Below, piece by piece: positions 44,153 to 54,929 of a DNA stretch of 64,000 nucleotides. Source of the stretch: Rhizobium sp. CSW-27 (lineage in GTDB: Bacteria > Pseudomonadota > Alphaproteobacteria > Rhizobiales > Rhizobiaceae). The position numbers were made by a program, and so were the translations under genes. The stretch covers positions 1 to 64,000 of the forward strand of contig NZ_JAHHZO010000008.1 of the NCBI RefSeq assembly GCF_018760785.1. Direction: 5' to 3'. A model generated the notes under the pieces. It was not told the origin of the DNA and did not search any database. It saw only the letters and a list, made by a program, of their open reading frames with translations. How positions within the stretch are numbered: the first letter of the stretch is position 1; each line of letters opens with the position of its first letter.

Positions 44153-45147
44153 CAACGCCCGGCACCACTGTCCCCGTCCTGATGGTGGTGCCGCCGCATG
44201 CGCTGCTGCTCGATATCGCAGGGCCGATGGAGGTCCTGCGTTATGCCAATCAGCACCAGGATGCGCTCCGCTTCGATACCCGATACGTGTCCGCCGAACC
44301 GCAGCAGACGACCTCGATCGGCCTGTCGCTGACCGGCCTCGAACCTCTGCCGGAACACTTGCCGGAGAATGCGCTGCTCGTCGTCTCCGGCGCGACGACG
44401 CTGGTGCCGGATCCGGCGGAAACCAACGCGGAGCGCGCCCGGCTTGCCCGCTGGATGCGCCAGGTGGTGCGGCCGGATACGCGCATCGTCAGCATCTGTT
44501 CCGGCGCGCTCTTGGTGGCGGAAGCGGGACTGCTGGAAGGCCGCGCCTGCACCACGCATGCCGATTGCATCGCCGATCTGCGCCGCCTTGCGCCGACGGC
44601 AACCGTGCTGGAAAACCGGCTCTACGTCGAAGACGGCCCGGTGTTTTCCAGCGCCGGCATTTCCACCGGCATCGATCTCATGCTGCATATCGTTGCCGAG
44701 ATGACCTCTGCCCCGGTCGCCCTCGCCGCTGCGCGCAAAATGGTGATCTATCTGAGGCGCAGCGGCAGCGATCCGCAGATCTCGCCCTGGCTCTCCGGCC
44801 GCAACCATGTGCATCCGGCAATCCACGCCGTTCAGGATGCGATCATGGCCGATCCCGCCGCCAACTGGTCGGTGGCGCGCCTCGCCCACCTCGGCCATCT
44901 CAGCGAACGGCACCTGTCGCGGCTGTTTCGCGAACATGCCGGCCTGTCGATCATCGATTACGTCAACCTGATGCGGGTGACCCTGGCGCGCGAACTCATC
45001 AGCCAGTCCAGGCTCGATCTCGAAAATGTCGCGGCCCGCACCGGCTTTGCCTCGGCGCGACACCTGCGCCGCATCTGGCGCCAGCATTACGATCAGCCGC
45101 CGAGCCTTGCCCGTGCAAACCTCGCCCGCAGCGGCCGCTCCGCCTGA
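44149..45147 (+). CDS. GlxA-type regulator (DJ-1/PfpI domain plus AraC helix-turn-helix)
   Basis: A 332-residue protein. Residues about 8-190 form a DJ-1/PfpI-like domain with LDIAGPMEVLRYANQH and the nucleophile-elbow cysteine in RIVSICSGALLVAEAGLLEG. Residues about 220-320 form the AraC DNA-binding domain (WSVARLAHLGHLSERHLSRL, FREHAGLSIIDYVNLMR, NVAARTGFASARHLRRIWRQ). Regulators of this class control catabolism of amides or quaternary amines. Its start overlaps the isochorismatase stop by 4 bases. Confidence 0.9.
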   Translation: MTTPGTTVPVLMVVPPHALLLDIAGPMEVLRYANQHQDALRFDTRYVSAEPQQTTSIGLSLTGLEPLPEHLPENALLVVSGATTLVPDPAETNAERARLARWMRQVVRPDTRIVSICSGALLVAEAGLLEGRACTTHADCIADLRRLAPTATVLENRLYVEDGPVFSSAGISTGIDLMLHIVAEMTSAPVALAAARKMVIYLRRSGSDPQISPWLSGRNHVHPAIHAVQDAIMADPAANWSVARLAHLGHLSERHLSRLFREHAGLSIIDYVNLMRVTLARELISQSRLDLENVAARTGFASARHLRRIWRQHYDQPPSLARANLARSGRSA

Positions 45148-45244
45148 TCCTTCCATCACGCGAATTGAATGGTGCATCGCTCGCCGCAGGGTTAGGTTCG
45201 CCCCATATCCTCTGTCCTGTCCGCCCCATCACGAGGTCTTCATC

Positions 45245-46195
45245 ATGTATTCGCGCCCGCTTGGCCGCACCGGCCTTTCCATCGCCCCCGTCGTCTTCGG
45301 CGGCAATGTCTTCGGCTGGACAGCCGACGAAAAGACCTCGTTTGCGCTGCTCGACCGTTTCTTCGAGGCCGGGTTCAACTGCATCGATACGGCCGACGTC
45401 TATTCCGCCTGGGTGGACGGGCACGAGGGCGGCGAAAGCGAAAGCGTCATCGGCCGCTGGCTGAAGCGCGGCACCGTTGCGCGCGACAAGGCAGTGATCG
45501 TCACCAAGGTCGGTTTCGACAATCGCGGTCAAAAGACCGGCCTCTCGAAGGGCTGGATCGAGCGGGCAATCGATGCCTCGCTGACCCGCCTCGGCACGGA
45601 TTACGTCGATCTCTACCTCGCCCACAAGCCGGACGCGGACGTGCCGATCGAAGAGACGCTCGAAGCTTTCGAGACGCTGAAGACGGCCGGGAAGGTGCGC
45701 GCCATCGGCTGCTCGAACTATGATGCCGGCCAGCTGCAGGCCTCGCTCGATGCCGCCGCCAAGGCCGGCCTGCCGCGTTACGACGTGCTGCAACCCGAAT
45801 ACAATCTCTACACGCGCGAAAAATTCGAGGGGCCGCTCGCGGATCTCTGCATGGCCGAAGAGATCGGCGTGATCAGCTATTACGCGCTTGCCGCCGGCTT
45901 CCTCACCGGCAAATACCGCAAGCCAGAGGATACGGAAGGGGTCGCCCGCGCCTACCGGGTCGGCAGCTATCTCGACGAAAAGGGCCACCGGGTTCTCGCC
46001 GCGCTTGATGCGGTGGCCGCCGAAACGGGCGCAAGCCTCGCCACGGTCGCCATCGCCTGGGTCGCTGCCCGTCCCGGCATCACCGCGCCGATCGCATCCG
46101 CCACCTCGCTGTCGCAGCTCGATGCGATGATCGCAGCCGGTTCGCTGACGCTGACCGAGGCGCAGATGCGGCAGCTGAACGAGGCCGGCGCATGA
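45245..46195 (+). CDS. aldo/keto reductase
   Basis: A 316-residue NADPH-dependent reductase with a TIM barrel. The catalytic tetrad lies in FNCIDTADVYSAW (Asp, Tyr), KAVIVTKVGFDN (Lys) and VDLYLAHKPDADVP (His); NADPH-binding elements are AIGCSNYDAGQL and the C-terminal GITAPIASATSLSQL. It overlaps the GNAT gene start by 4 bases, making a two-gene operon. Its substrate is likely a sugar or aldehyde. Confidence 0.9.
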   Translation: MYSRPLGRTGLSIAPVVFGGNVFGWTADEKTSFALLDRFFEAGFNCIDTADVYSAWVDGHEGGESESVIGRWLKRGTVARDKAVIVTKVGFDNRGQKTGLSKGWIERAIDASLTRLGTDYVDLYLAHKPDADVPIEETLEAFETLKTAGKVRAIGCSNYDAGQLQASLDAAAKAGLPRYDVLQPEYNLYTREKFEGPLADLCMAEEIGVISYYALAAGFLTGKYRKPEDTEGVARAYRVGSYLDEKGHRVLAALDAVAAETGASLATVAIAWVAARPGITAPIASATSLSQLDAMIAAGSLTLTEAQMRQLNEAGA

Positions 46196-46641
46196 AGAAC
46201 GATCTCATCATCCGCGACGCCCGGGCAGAAGACGAAGCCGGCTGGCGAACACTCTGGGCCAGTTACCTCGCCTTTTACAAGGTCACGCTGGCCGATGATG
46301 TCACCGACCACACCTGGGCCCGCATCCTCGATCCCGCCTCGCGCGTGGCGATGCGCGTGGCGGAGGTGGACGGGCGGCTGGCCGGCTTTGCCATCCACCA
46401 TTTTCACGATTCCACCTGGGTCAGGACGCCGGATTGCTATCTGGAAGACCTCTTCCTCGACGAGACCTTCCGCGGCAGGGGCATCGGCCGCGCGCTGATG
46501 GAGGATCTCATCGCGCTGTCAAGGCAGAACGGCTGGTCGCGGCTTTACTGGCATACGGACGAGGGCAATGCGACGGCGCGCAAGCTCTATGATTCCTTCG
46601 TGAAATCGGATGGCCATGTCCGCTACCGGATCAAATTCTGA
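46192..46641 (+). CDS. GNAT-family N-acetyltransferase
   Basis: A 149-residue acetyl-CoA-dependent transferase. The acetyl-CoA loop is LFLDETFRGRGIGRALMEDL (R-G-x-G-I-G) preceded by CYLEDLFL, and the C-terminal motif is WHTDEGNATARKLYDSF, as in the Rv1347/diamine-acetyltransferase-like group. It overlaps the preceding aldo/keto reductase gene. Acceptor unknown. Confidence 0.88.
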   Translation: MKNDLIIRDARAEDEAGWRTLWASYLAFYKVTLADDVTDHTWARILDPASRVAMRVAEVDGRLAGFAIHHFHDSTWVRTPDCYLEDLFLDETFRGRGIGRALMEDLIALSRQNGWSRLYWHTDEGNATARKLYDSFVKSDGHVRYRIKF

Positions 46642-46647
46642 CCTTTC

Positions 46648-47538
46648 TCATCCGCGCCAGCGAAAGAAATCGACAAAGGCTCTGAGCGGCGGCCGCATCT
46701 GCCGCCGTGAGGGGTAATAGATGTAGAAACCCTCGAAGGGCGGACACCAGTCCTCCAGCACGCGGATGAGGCGCCCGGCCGCAATATCCTCCTCGACGCG
46801 CCGGTCGAACAGGAAGGCAAGCCCGATGCCGTCGAGGGCCGCGCGGCGTATCATGCCCTGGTCGGAGAGGATCAGCGGGCCGGAGACATCCACCACCAGC
46901 GGCTTGCCGTCCTTTTCCAATTCCCAGCGGTAGATGCTGCCGCTGGAAAAACGCCGGCGGATGCAGCGGTGCTGCATGAGATCGCGCGGGTGCTGCGGCA
47001 GTGGCATGGTGCGGAAATAGGCGGGCGAACCTGTGATCGCCGAACGCCAGGGGCCGCTCGCTCTCACTGCAATCATGTCCGCCTCCAGATGCTCGCCCAG
47101 CCGCAGGCCTGCATCATAACCACGCTCCACGATGTCCTCGAACCGGTCATCGGTACGCAGATCCAGCTCGATCTCCGGATAAAGCTGCAAAAATGCCCCC
47201 AGCCGCGGCAGGATCAGCTCGTCGGCCGCCAGTTGCGGCATGGTCAGCCGCAGCGGTCCGGCCGGCCGCTCCCGTTTGTCGGAAAGGGTTTCGATGGCCG
47301 TTGCGATTTCGGCCAGTGCCGGGCCAAGCGTCGCGATCAGCTGGCGCCCTTCTTCCGTCGGTGCAACGCTGCGCGTCGTCCGCTGCAGCAGGCGAATGCC
47401 CAGGCTCTCCTCCAGCGCCGACACCGCATGGCTGACGGCTGAGGGCGCGATGGAGAGTTCAATGGCCGCCTTGCGGAAGCTCTTGTGTTCGGCGACGGCG
47501 GCCAGGACGGCGAGTTGAGACAGCTGTGTTCGGTTCAT
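46648..47538 (-). CDS. LysR-family transcriptional regulator
   Basis: A 296-residue regulator. The winged helix-turn-helix is AAVAEHKSFRKAAIELSIAP followed by SAVSHAVSALEESLGIRLLQ, then the effector-binding domain (GPLRLTMPQLAADELILPRL, RSAITGSPAYF). ATG at 47538 is chosen because it places the HTH at the usual residues 18-37; a longer upstream frame has no family support. It is divergent from the aldo/keto reductase at 47702, which it probably controls. GTTC-N9-GAAC at 47540-47556 is a possible site next to its own start. Confidence 0.9.
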   Translation of the reverse strand: MNRTQLSQLAVLAAVAEHKSFRKAAIELSIAPSAVSHAVSALEESLGIRLLQRTTRSVAPTEEGRQLIATLGPALAEIATAIETLSDKRERPAGPLRLTMPQLAADELILPRLGAFLQLYPEIELDLRTDDRFEDIVERGYDAGLRLGEHLEADMIAVRASGPWRSAITGSPAYFRTMPLPQHPRDLMQHRCIRRRFSSGSIYRWELEKDGKPLVVDVSGPLILSDQGMIRRAALDGIGLAFLFDRRVEEDIAAGRLIRVLEDWCPPFEGFYIYYPSRRQMRPPLRAFVDFFRWRG

Positions 47539-47701
47539 TGTTCGAAATGATAGAACAGCCTGCGATGATTTGCAGCTATTTTCGAGAACTTCGATCCCTT
47601 CTACAGTTATGTTCATACCGGCGACGGGTCTTGCCGCCCGCCTCCTCCGCGACAGGTTTCCGCCATCGGTCGCATCACATCTGCAAACAGGAGATCCTTT
47701 T

Positions 47702-48697
<996 letters not shown>

Positions 48698-48744
48698 GGC
48701 TGCCCCGTTCGCGCACGACACCGCCTCCGTCGTCTCTCGGAGTC

Positions 48745-48893
48745 TGGATCCTCGGGTCAAGCCCGAGGATGACGACCGGGACGGAGGATGTCACCGCACC
48801 TCCAAGTGCTGTCCAGGCAGCAATCATCGGCATCTCTTGGGGCACCCGCAACTCCACAAACTCCGTCATCCTCGGGCTTGACCCGAGGATCCA
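48745..48893. repeat. inverted pair of 30-bp palindromic repeats
   Basis: Bases 48745-48774 and 48864-48893 are exact reverse complements of each other over 30 bases (core CTCGGGTCAAGCCCGAG in the first and CTCGGGCTTGACCCGAG in the second). Each copy is itself an imperfect palindrome. The pair bounds an 89-base segment, resembling the short mosaic palindromic elements found in rhizobial gene gaps. Confidence 0.8.
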
Positions 48894-49103
48894 TGCGCCC
48901 AAGCCTCCATCATAACCGCTTGCCGTGCCGCCTCCCCCCTCTGCCCTGCCGGGCTGACCAGGGCTGAGCCACGGGTCTCAACCCGTCCTTCGACCCCCCC
49001 ACAGGTGGGGAGATCGCATCGTGGCACCGCCTTCCGGCCCCATACCGTCGCAATCGAAGAAACCGCCCAAACCTCTCTGTCGTGCGAGCGGCCAACCGTT
49101 CTG

Positions 49104-49151
49104 CCGATCTCCCCCCGTTGAGGGGGAGATGTCCGGCAGGACAGAGGGGGG
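49104..49151. repeat. dispersed palindromic intergenic repeat, copy C
   Basis: CGATCTCCCCCCGTTGAGGG then GGAGATGTCCGGCAGGACAG ends in GAGGGGGG. It shares the core with copies at 24199 and 41811. A partial relative (CCCCCCCACAGGTGGGGAGA) lies at about 48994-49013. Confidence 0.65.
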
Positions 49152-49645
49152 TAACCCCGCCCGCGAACGTCCAACGACAGCCCTCTAACCCATTGACCCG
49201 CAACCCTTTCCGACAGATCTCCGCAGCAATCCGCCACGCCTCCCGCAAAAATTCCGCATCCCCCTCCATCCCCACCCCGAAATCCGTGCCTAAAATCTCC
49301 TCGTCCCGCAGCGGATACACCGGCAGGCGTGCCGGCGATGCGGGGCCGGTTCGGGGCAGGCGGGTGAGACGCAAAACCGCCTGGTCCGGGTCCGTCAACA
49401 GGGTCCCCCTCCGGCGACCGGGTGGAGGACAAGGCGCGTCGGACGTCTGCGCCCTGTCCTTCAAAGCTCCCAGCTGCGCGTCGGGCGTGCCTTATGTGGC
49501 ACACACGGGGAAGGCAGGCAGGGGCCGCATCGCCCGTTGTCCGCCCGCATCCGTCCCGCAAGGGAAGATGCGGGAACGGCGATGGCAAACGGCACCACCG
49601 GCCTTTCAGACAGAGGGACCGACCGGCGGGCACAAACAACCGAAC

Positions 49646-49701
49646 GGGGCGCTGAGAGGTGCTACCTATAGACTACCCCACGAGGCAGCTTTCAGCGCCC
49701 C
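49646..49701. other. candidate structured RNA or long hairpin
   Basis: GGGGCGCTGAGAG (49646-49658) and CTTTCAGCGCCCC (49689-49701) can pair over about 12 bases, with an apical region GTGCTACCTATAGACTACCCC and a few bases more. It is about 160 bases downstream of the pheT stop. No T run follows on either strand within 10 bases, so it is not an obvious terminator. Family not recognised. Confidence 0.4.
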
Positions 49702-49863
49702 GGCCGGACACAGCGTCACACCACGGGTCGAAACCGGCCGCGTGAGGAAAAGGCATGCGCATCAACGCGCCGGCCGGCTTTTTGACAGATCGGGACAGAA
49801 ACGCGGATCGGCCGGAACGCGGTCTCCCGCATCCCGGCCGACAGAAGGATCTGCAATGGCAGG

Positions 49864-52290
49864 TCAGGCGCGCAGTGTGCCGCCGGTCGTCTTTTCGACA
49901 TTGCCGACGATCTTCTTCGTCAGCGCGTCGAAATCCTCGTCGGTCAGCGTCTTGTCGCTCGGCTGGATCAGCACTTCGATGGCGATCGACTTCTTGCCTT
50001 CGCCGAGCGAGGCGCCCTCGAAGACATCGAAGACATTGACGCCGGTGATCAGCTTGCGGTCGGCACTCGTCGCCGCCTTGATGATGGAGCCGGCATCGAC
50101 GGCCTTTTCCACCACGAAGGCAAAGTCGCGCTTCACCATCTGGAAGGGCGAAAGCTCCAGCGCCGGCTTGGTGCGCGTCGCCTTCTTCTTCGGTTCCGGC
50201 ATGGCATCGAGATAGACCTCGAAACCGCACAGCGCGCCGGAGACATCAAGAGCCGAGAGCGTGTTCGGATGGAACTCGCCGAAATGGCCGATCACCACCT
50301 TGGGACCCATCTTGATCGTGCCGGAACGGCCCGGGTGATACCAGGACGGACCGCCCTGCTCCACCTGCACATTGCCCATCGGCAGGCCGCAGGCCTCGAT
50401 CACAGCCAGCGCATCGGCTTTCGCGTCATAGACATCGACCGGCTTGCCGCCGCCCTTGGCGGCATTCGACCAGGAGCGGCCGGCACCGGCCAGCGAGGCC
50501 GTGCCACGGCGGATGCCACCGGCCACGCGGCGCTGCTTGTCGGGCGTGTCACCCTCATAGGTGCCGGACACCTCGAAGATCGCCACATCGCCATAACCCT
50601 TGTCGGCATTGCGCTGGGCGGCTGTCAGAAGGCCGGGCAGCAGTGAGGGGCGCATGTCGGACATGTCGGCGGCGATCGGGTTCGCCAGCTTCAGCGAGGG
50701 CTGCCCGCCGCCGAATAGTTTTGCCTGGTCTTCGGGAATGAAGGACCAGGTGACGGCCTCCAGCATGCCGCGGCTCGCCAGTGCCCGTTTTGCGGTGCGC
50801 GTGCGGATCTGCAGCGTCGTCAGGATGCGGGCATTGACCGTCTCCTTGGCAGGCAGCGGTTCCGGCGTGATGTTGTCGACGCCATGGATGCGCATGACCT
50901 CTTCCACCAGATCGGCCTTGCCATCCACATCCGGCCGCCAGGAGGGGACTGCAACCTGCACCTGGGTCTCGTCGCCCGACAGGATCTCGAAACCGAGACC
51001 GGCCAGGATCTGCCGGCTTTCTTCCACCGAAACCGTGAGGCCCGTCAGGCGCTTGACTTCGGAGAAGGGGAAGTCGACGATCTTGCGGTCATGACCCTTG
51101 TAGCCGGCAACCTTGGCCTTGGCCGGCGTGCCGCCGCAGAGTTCGACGACGAGTTCCGTGGTGCGCTCCAGGCCCGGCATCATATATTCGGGATCGACGC
51201 CACGCTCGAACCGGTAGCGCGCATCGGTGATGATGCCGAGGCTGCGGCCGGATTTGGCGATGTTGATCGGGTCCCACAGCGCCGATTCGATCAGCACGTC
51301 CACGGTATTCTCGTCACAGCCGGAATGTTCGCCGCCCATGATGCCGCCGATCGATTCCACGCCATTGTCATCGGCAATGACCACGGTGTTCGGCGAAAGC
51401 CTGTAGGTGCGGGTATCGAGGGCGAGCACTTCCTCGCCCTCCTTTGCCCGGCGGACCGTGAGATTGCCCTTGACCTTGGCCGCGTCGAAGACGTGCATCG
51501 GCCGGCCTTGGTCGAAGGTCATGTAGTTGGTGATGTCGACCAGCGCGTTGATCGGACGAAGGCCGATCGCCTTCAGCCGCTTCTGCATCCAGGCCGGGCT
51601 CGGGCCATTCTTGACCCCGCGCACGAGGCGCAGCGCAAAACCGGGGCACAGCCGCTCGTCGTCGAGATCGATGATGACATCGACCGGCGTTTCGCCCGCA
51701 ACAGACAGAGCCGGAGCCTTCGGCTGCTTCAGCGTGCCGAGACCGGAGGCGGCAAGATCCCGCGCAATCCCGTAGACGCTGGTGCAGTCCGGACGGTTCG
51801 GCGTCAGGTTGATCTCGATCATCGGATCGTCGAGGCCTGCATAGGTCGCAAAAGCGGTGCCGACCGGCGCATCTTCCGGCAGGTCGATTATGCCGTCGTG
51901 ATTGTCGGAGATGTTGAGTTCCTTCTCCGAGCACATCATGCCGTGGCTTTCGACACCGCGAATGTTGCCAACGGCAAGCGTCACGTCGATGCCAGGCACG
52001 TAGGTGCCCGGACGCGCCAGCGCGCCGACGAGGCCGGCCCGCGCATTCGGCGCGCCGCAGACGACCTGGACGGGTTTTCCGTCGCCGGTATCGACCATCA
52101 GCACCTTCAGCCGGTCGGCAGACGGATGTTTTTCGGCGGACACGACCTTGGCGATGACGAAGGGCTTGTAGGCCGCCCGGTCATCGACATCCTCGACTTC
52201 GAGGCCGATCGCGGTGAGGCGCTCGCAGACCTCTTCGAGGTTCGCGTCGGTTTCCAGATGTTCCTTCAGCCAGGAGAGCGTGAATTTCAT
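49864..52290 (-). CDS. pheT: phenylalanyl-tRNA synthetase beta subunit
   Basis: An 808-residue subunit of the alpha2-beta2 synthetase. The N-terminal EMAP/tRNA-binding domain contains [19 protein letters not shown] and [18 protein letters not shown]3/B4 editing-domain and B5 segments follow ([41 protein letters not shown]), and the C-terminal ferredoxin-fold anticodon-binding domain starts near [19 protein letters not shown]. It lies 21 bases after pheS and is co-transcribed. Length is normal for the bacterial family. Confidence 0.97.
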   Translation of the reverse strand: MKFTLSWLKEHLETDANLEEVCERLTAIGLEVEDVDDRAAYKPFVIAKVVSAEKHPSADRLKVLMVDTGDGKPVQVVCGAPNARAGLVGALARPGTYVPGIDVTLAVGNIRGVESHGMMCSEKELNISDNHDGIIDLPEDAPVGTAFATYAGLDDPMIEINLTPNRPDCTSVYGIARDLAASGLGTLKQPKAPALSVAGETPVDVIIDLDDERLCPGFALRLVRGVKNGPSPAWMQKRLKAIGLRPINALVDITNYMTFDQGRPMHVFDAAKVKGNLTVRRAKEGEEVLALDTRTYRLSPNTVVIADDNGVESIGGIMGGEHSGCDENTVDVLIESALWDPINIAKSGRSLGIITDARYRFERGVDPEYMMPGLERTTELVVELCGGTPAKAKVAGYKGHDRKIVDFPFSEVKRLTGLTVSVEESRQILAGLGFEILSGDETQVQVAVPSWRPDVDGKADLVEEVMRIHGVDNITPEPLPAKETVNARILTTLQIRTRTAKRALASRGMLEAVTWSFIPEDQAKLFGGGQPSLKLANPIAADMSDMRPSLLPGLLTAAQRNADKGYGDVAIFEVSGTYEGDTPDKQRRVAGGIRRGTASLAGAGRSWSNAAKGGGKPVDVYDAKADALAVIEACGLPMGNVQVEQGGPSWYHPGRSGTIKMGPKVVIGHFGEFHPNTLSALDVSGALCGFEVYLDAMPEPKKKATRTKPALELSPFQMVKRDFAFVVEKAVDAGSIIKAATSADRKLITGVNVFDVFEGASLGEGKKSIAIEVLIQPSDKTLTDEDFDALTKKIVGNVEKTTGGTLRA

Positions 52291-52311
52291 GGATCTTTCC
52301 TCCTTGCAGAA

Positions 52312-53397
52312 TTACACGCTCAAACCGCCGAACAAAGTCGGCATGTCGAGCGGGCGGAAACCGTAGTGGCTCATCCAGCGCACGTCGGCGTTGAAGAAGT
52401 CGCGCAGGTCCGGCATGCCGTATTTCAGCATGGCGATGCGGTCGAGGCCCATGCCCCAGGCAAAACCCTGGTATTCGTCGGGATCGAGGCCGCCGGCGCG
52501 CAGCACGTTGGGGTGCACCATGCCGCAGCCGAGGATCTCCATCCAGTCGGTGCCTTCGCCGAACTTGACGATCGGGCCGGACGAGCGGTCACACTGGATA
52601 TCCACCTCGAAGCTCGGCTCGGTGAAGGGGAAGAAGGAGGGGCGGAAGCGCATGGTGACGCTGTCGACCTCGAAGAAGGCCTTGCAGAACTCTTCCAGAA
52701 TCCAGCGCATGTTGCCGACATGGCTCTTCTTGTCGACGACAAGACCTTCCACCTGATGGAACATCGGGGAATGGGTGGCGTCGGAATCCTGGCGATAGGT
52801 CTTGCCGGGAATGATGATGCGGATCGGCGGCTTCTGGGCTTCCATGGTGCGCACCTGCACCGGCGAGGTATGCGTGCGCAGAACCTTGCGCTCACCCTTT
52901 TCATCCGGCTGGAAGAAGAAGGTGTCGTGCATTTCGCGGGCCGGATGGCCTTCCGGGAAGTTCAGCGCCGTGAAGTTGTAGTAGTCCGTCTCGATATCCG
53001 GACCTTCGGCGATGGAGAAACCCATGTCGGCGAAGATCGCGGTGATCTCGTCGACGATCTGGCTGATCGGATGGATACGACCACGCTCGGCCGGCGAGGA
53101 ACGCACGGGCAGCGTCACATCGAGCGTTTCGGCGGCCAGACGGGCATTGATCGCCGCATCGCGCAGCACCGTCTTGCGGGCGGAAAGCGCCTCCGTCACC
53201 TCGGTCTTCAGCGCATTGATCGCTGCGCCACGGGACTGGCGCTCCTCCGGGCTCATGGCGCCCAGTGTCTTCAGGAGGTCGGACACAGAGCCCTTCTTGC
53301 CGAGGGCTGCGACACGCACGGCTTCGAGTGCCGCTTCGTCGCCAGCGGCCGCAATTTCCGTCAGAAGCGAGGTTTTCAGGTTTTCCAGATCGGACAT
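52312..53397 (-). CDS. pheS: phenylalanyl-tRNA synthetase alpha subunit
   Basis: A 361-residue catalytic subunit that charges tRNA(Phe). The N-terminal helical arm ([20 protein letters not shown]) is followed by class II motifs: [19 protein letters not shown] (motif 1), [18 protein letters not shown] (motif 2), [20 protein letters not shown], and [20 protein letters not shown] (motif 3). Start at ATG 53397, giving a standard N terminus; a longer upstream frame crosses the preceding hairpin. The 142 bases between rplT and pheS include a terminator-like stem with an alternative pairing. Confidence 0.97.
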   Translation of the reverse strand: MSDLENLKTSLLTEIAAAGDEAALEAVRVAALGKKGSVSDLLKTLGAMSPEERQSRGAAINALKTEVTEALSARKTVLRDAAINARLAAETLDVTLPVRSSPAERGRIHPISQIVDEITAIFADMGFSIAEGPDIETDYYNFTALNFPEGHPAREMHDTFFFQPDEKGERKVLRTHTSPVQVRTMEAQKPPIRIIIPGKTYRQDSDATHSPMFHQVEGLVVDKKSHVGNMRWILEEFCKAFFEVDSVTMRFRPSFFPFTEPSFEVDIQCDRSSGPIVKFGEGTDWMEILGCGMVHPNVLRAGGLDPDEYQGFAWGMGLDRIAMLKYGMPDLRDFFNADVRWMSHYGFRPLDMPTLFGGLSV

Positions 53398-53466
53398 GGT
53401 TTCTTCCGTGTGATGCTCGGCAAAGTTCGGGTCAGTGACCCTGACGTGCGGTCGTAACAGGCAAAT

Positions 53467-53542
53467 GAAAAACCCGCGCCAGCCCAAACCAGCGCGGGTT
53501 TCCCAAATCTACGAAGCTTACAAGCCTGGGAAGCGCTGGTTA
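53467..53542 (-). terminator. terminator/possible attenuator between rplT and pheS
   Basis: On the minus strand AAACCCGCGC (53501-53492 side) pairs with GCGCGGGTTT and runs into TTTTTC, a canonical intrinsic terminator (plus-strand arms 53470-53479 and 53492-53501). The loop-side sequence GCGCTGGTT (plus 53487-53495) can instead pair perfectly, over 9 bases, with AACCAGCGC at the rplT stop (plus 53533-53541), which would break the terminator. This gives two exclusive structures about 70 bases before pheS. No Phe-rich leader peptide was found. Confidence 0.6.
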
Positions 53543-53944
53543 ACGAACCGCGCTTTCAAACTCGTTGGCCGTGCCGGCTTCCTTGAGGTAGGCGAGAGCC
53601 TTCTTGGAGGCTTCGACCAGGGCGCCGAAGGCAGCCGGCTCGTGGATGGCCATGTCGGAGAGAACCTTGCGGTCCACTTCGATGCCAGCCTTGTTCAGGC
53701 CGTCGATGAAGCGGCCGTAGGTCAGGCCGAATTCGCGCACAGCTGCGTTGATGCGCTGGATCCAGAGCGCGCGGAAGTTCCGCTTCTTGGCGCGGCGGTC
53801 GCGCGTCGCCATCTGGCGCGAACGATCGACGGCAGCCTTTGCGGCGCGGATGGTATTCTTGCGGCGGCCATAGAAGCCCTTGGCGGCCTTGAGGGTCTTG
53901 GTGTGCTTGGCGCGAGAGGTTACGCCACGTTTTACGCGTGCCAT
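53540..53944 (-). CDS. rplT: 50S ribosomal protein L20
   Basis: A 134-residue 23S rRNA-binding protein needed for early large-subunit assembly. The basic N terminus [20 protein letters not shown], the [20 protein letters not shown] segment, [20 protein letters not shown] and the C-terminal globular part match L20 throughout, with a slightly long C terminus ending in ESAVR. It lies 39 bases after rpmI in the same transcript. Its mRNA end may take part in the structure before pheS. Confidence 0.97.
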   Translation of the reverse strand: MARVKRGVTSRAKHTKTLKAAKGFYGRRKNTIRAAKAAVDRSRQMATRDRRAKKRNFRALWIQRINAAVREFGLTYGRFIDGLNKAGIEVDRKVLSDMAIHEPAAFGALVEASKKALAYLKEAGTANEFESAVR

Positions 53945-53983
53945 GTCATGATCTCCTTAACGTGTTCCAGATGCGATTGGGTC

Positions 53984-54187
53984 TCAGAGACCGTTCGGCA
54001 GGTAGTTCTTGATGACCTTCTTGCCGTCAGCTTCGGCGAGAATCATCGTGCCGCGTGCATCGCGGATGAACTTGTTGGAACGCTTGATCATGCCGTGGCG
54101 CTTGCCGGCGGCAGCCGCAACGACCTTGCCGGTCGCGGTGATCTTGAACCGCTTCTTGGCGGAGGACTTCGTCTTCATCTTGGGCAT
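53984..54187 (-). CDS. rpmI: 50S ribosomal protein L35
   Basis: A 67-residue basic protein, [20 protein letters not shown] to [10 protein letters not shown], full length for L35. It is the first gene of the rpmI-rplT transcript, about 200 bases downstream of infC, and is driven by the promoter at 54290-54318. The ATG is preceded by a TGGAGT ribosome site. Confidence 0.97.
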   Translation of the reverse strand: MPKMKTKSSAKKRFKITATGKVVAAAAGKRHGMIKRSNKFIRDARGTMILAEADGKKVIKNYLPNGL

Positions 54188-54289
54188 TTTGCTACTCCAT
54201 AATTCTTGTATCGGAACCGGCTGACGAGGCCAGCTCCAAGCAATTCAAGAACGGACACGGCATGCCCTGCCGGACCGTTCGGACGCGCG

Positions 54290-54318
54290 CTTATAGCGGC
54301 AGATGCCGCAAAGCGCAA
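54290..54318 (-). promoter_or_regulatory. sigma-70-type promoter of rpmI-rplT
   Basis: Read on the minus strand: TTGCGC (54318-54313), a 17-base spacer, then TATAAG (54295-54290). Spacing and hexamers fit the housekeeping sigma factor of rhizobia. It lies about 100 bases upstream of rpmI in the gap after infC, so ribosomal genes can be expressed apart from infC. Confidence 0.6.
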
Positions 54319-54392
54319 TGGGGAAAGAGGGATTGTCGCCGCCCGTGAGAAGCGGCAGATCCGGGCCCTTCAGCCGAGCGGAAAGGCTGGCC

Positions 54393-54929
54393 TCAGCGGG
54401 GGGCCAGCACCATCATCATCTGGCGGCCTTCCAGCTTCGGCTCGGCCTCCACCTTGGCGATCGCCGCGGTGTCTTCCTTCACCTGAAGCAGAAGCTTCAT
54501 GCCAAGTTCCTGGTGCGCCATTTCACGACCGCGGAAGCGCAGCGTCACGCGAACCTTGTCGCCATCTTCAAAGAAGCGGTTGATGGCCTTCATCTTCACC
54601 TCATAGTCATGGGTGTCGATGTTCGGACGCATCTTGATTTCTTTGATTTCGACGATCTTCTGCTTCTTGCGCGCTTCGGCCGCCTTCTTCTGATTGGCGT
54701 ATTTCAGCTTGCCGAGATCGAGAATCTTGCAGACCGGCGGGTCATTGTTGGGAGAAATCTCGACCAGATCGAGACCCGCCTCTTCCGCCATCTTCAGCGC
54801 CTGATCTGTCGGCACGATGCCGAGGTTTTCACCCTCTGCGTTGATCAGCTGAACGCGGGGGATGCGGATTTCCCGGTTGGAGCGCGGCCCGTCCTTGACT
54901 GGAGCGTCGGCTTTGAATGGTCTGCGAAT
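54393..54929 (-). CDS. infC: translation initiation factor IF-3, ATT start codon
   Basis: A 178-residue initiation factor that blocks 50S joining and discriminates against wrong start codons. Family segments: [80 protein letters not shown] and [17 protein letters not shown]. The best start is ATT at 54929-54927 (then CGC AGA CCA), 9 bases after AGGAG at 54943-54939. A more upstream ATG would add 20 unrelated residues and bury the ribosome site. ATT starts in infC are a known basis of autoregulation. Confidence 0.92.
   Translation of the reverse strand: MRRPFKADAPVKDGPRSNREIRIPRVQLINAEGENLGIVPTDQALKMAEEAGLDLVEISPNNDPPVCKILDLGKLKYANQKKAAEARKKQKIVEIKEIKMRPNIDTHDYEVKMKAINRFFEDGDKVRVTLRFRGREMAHQELGMKLLLQVKEDTAAIAKVEAEPKLEGRQMMMVLAPR

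Larger units (their letters stand above)
48698..49863. other. repeat-rich gap without a convincing gene
   Basis: In 1,166 bases between convergent aldo/keto reductase and pheT genes no frame shows a recognisable product. A minus-strand stretch at about 49150-49330 (EEILGTDFGVGMEGDAEFLR, REAWRIAAEICRKGLRVNGL) has coding-like composition and could be a gene remnant, but no family was recognised. The gap holds an inverted pair of 30-base repeats (48745 and 48864), a copy of the dispersed palindromic repeat (49104) and a long-range hairpin (49646-49701). Confidence 0.6.

Noticed and set aside
48866..49639. Minus-strand frames in the gap after the aldo/keto reductase
   Set aside because: They run through inverted repeats and GC-rich palindromes and show no recognisable product; only the short segment at 49150-49330 is noted as a possible remnant.
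50884..53457. Long plus-strand frame of 857 codons over pheT/pheS
   Set aside because: Antisense shadow of two well-identified synthetase genes.
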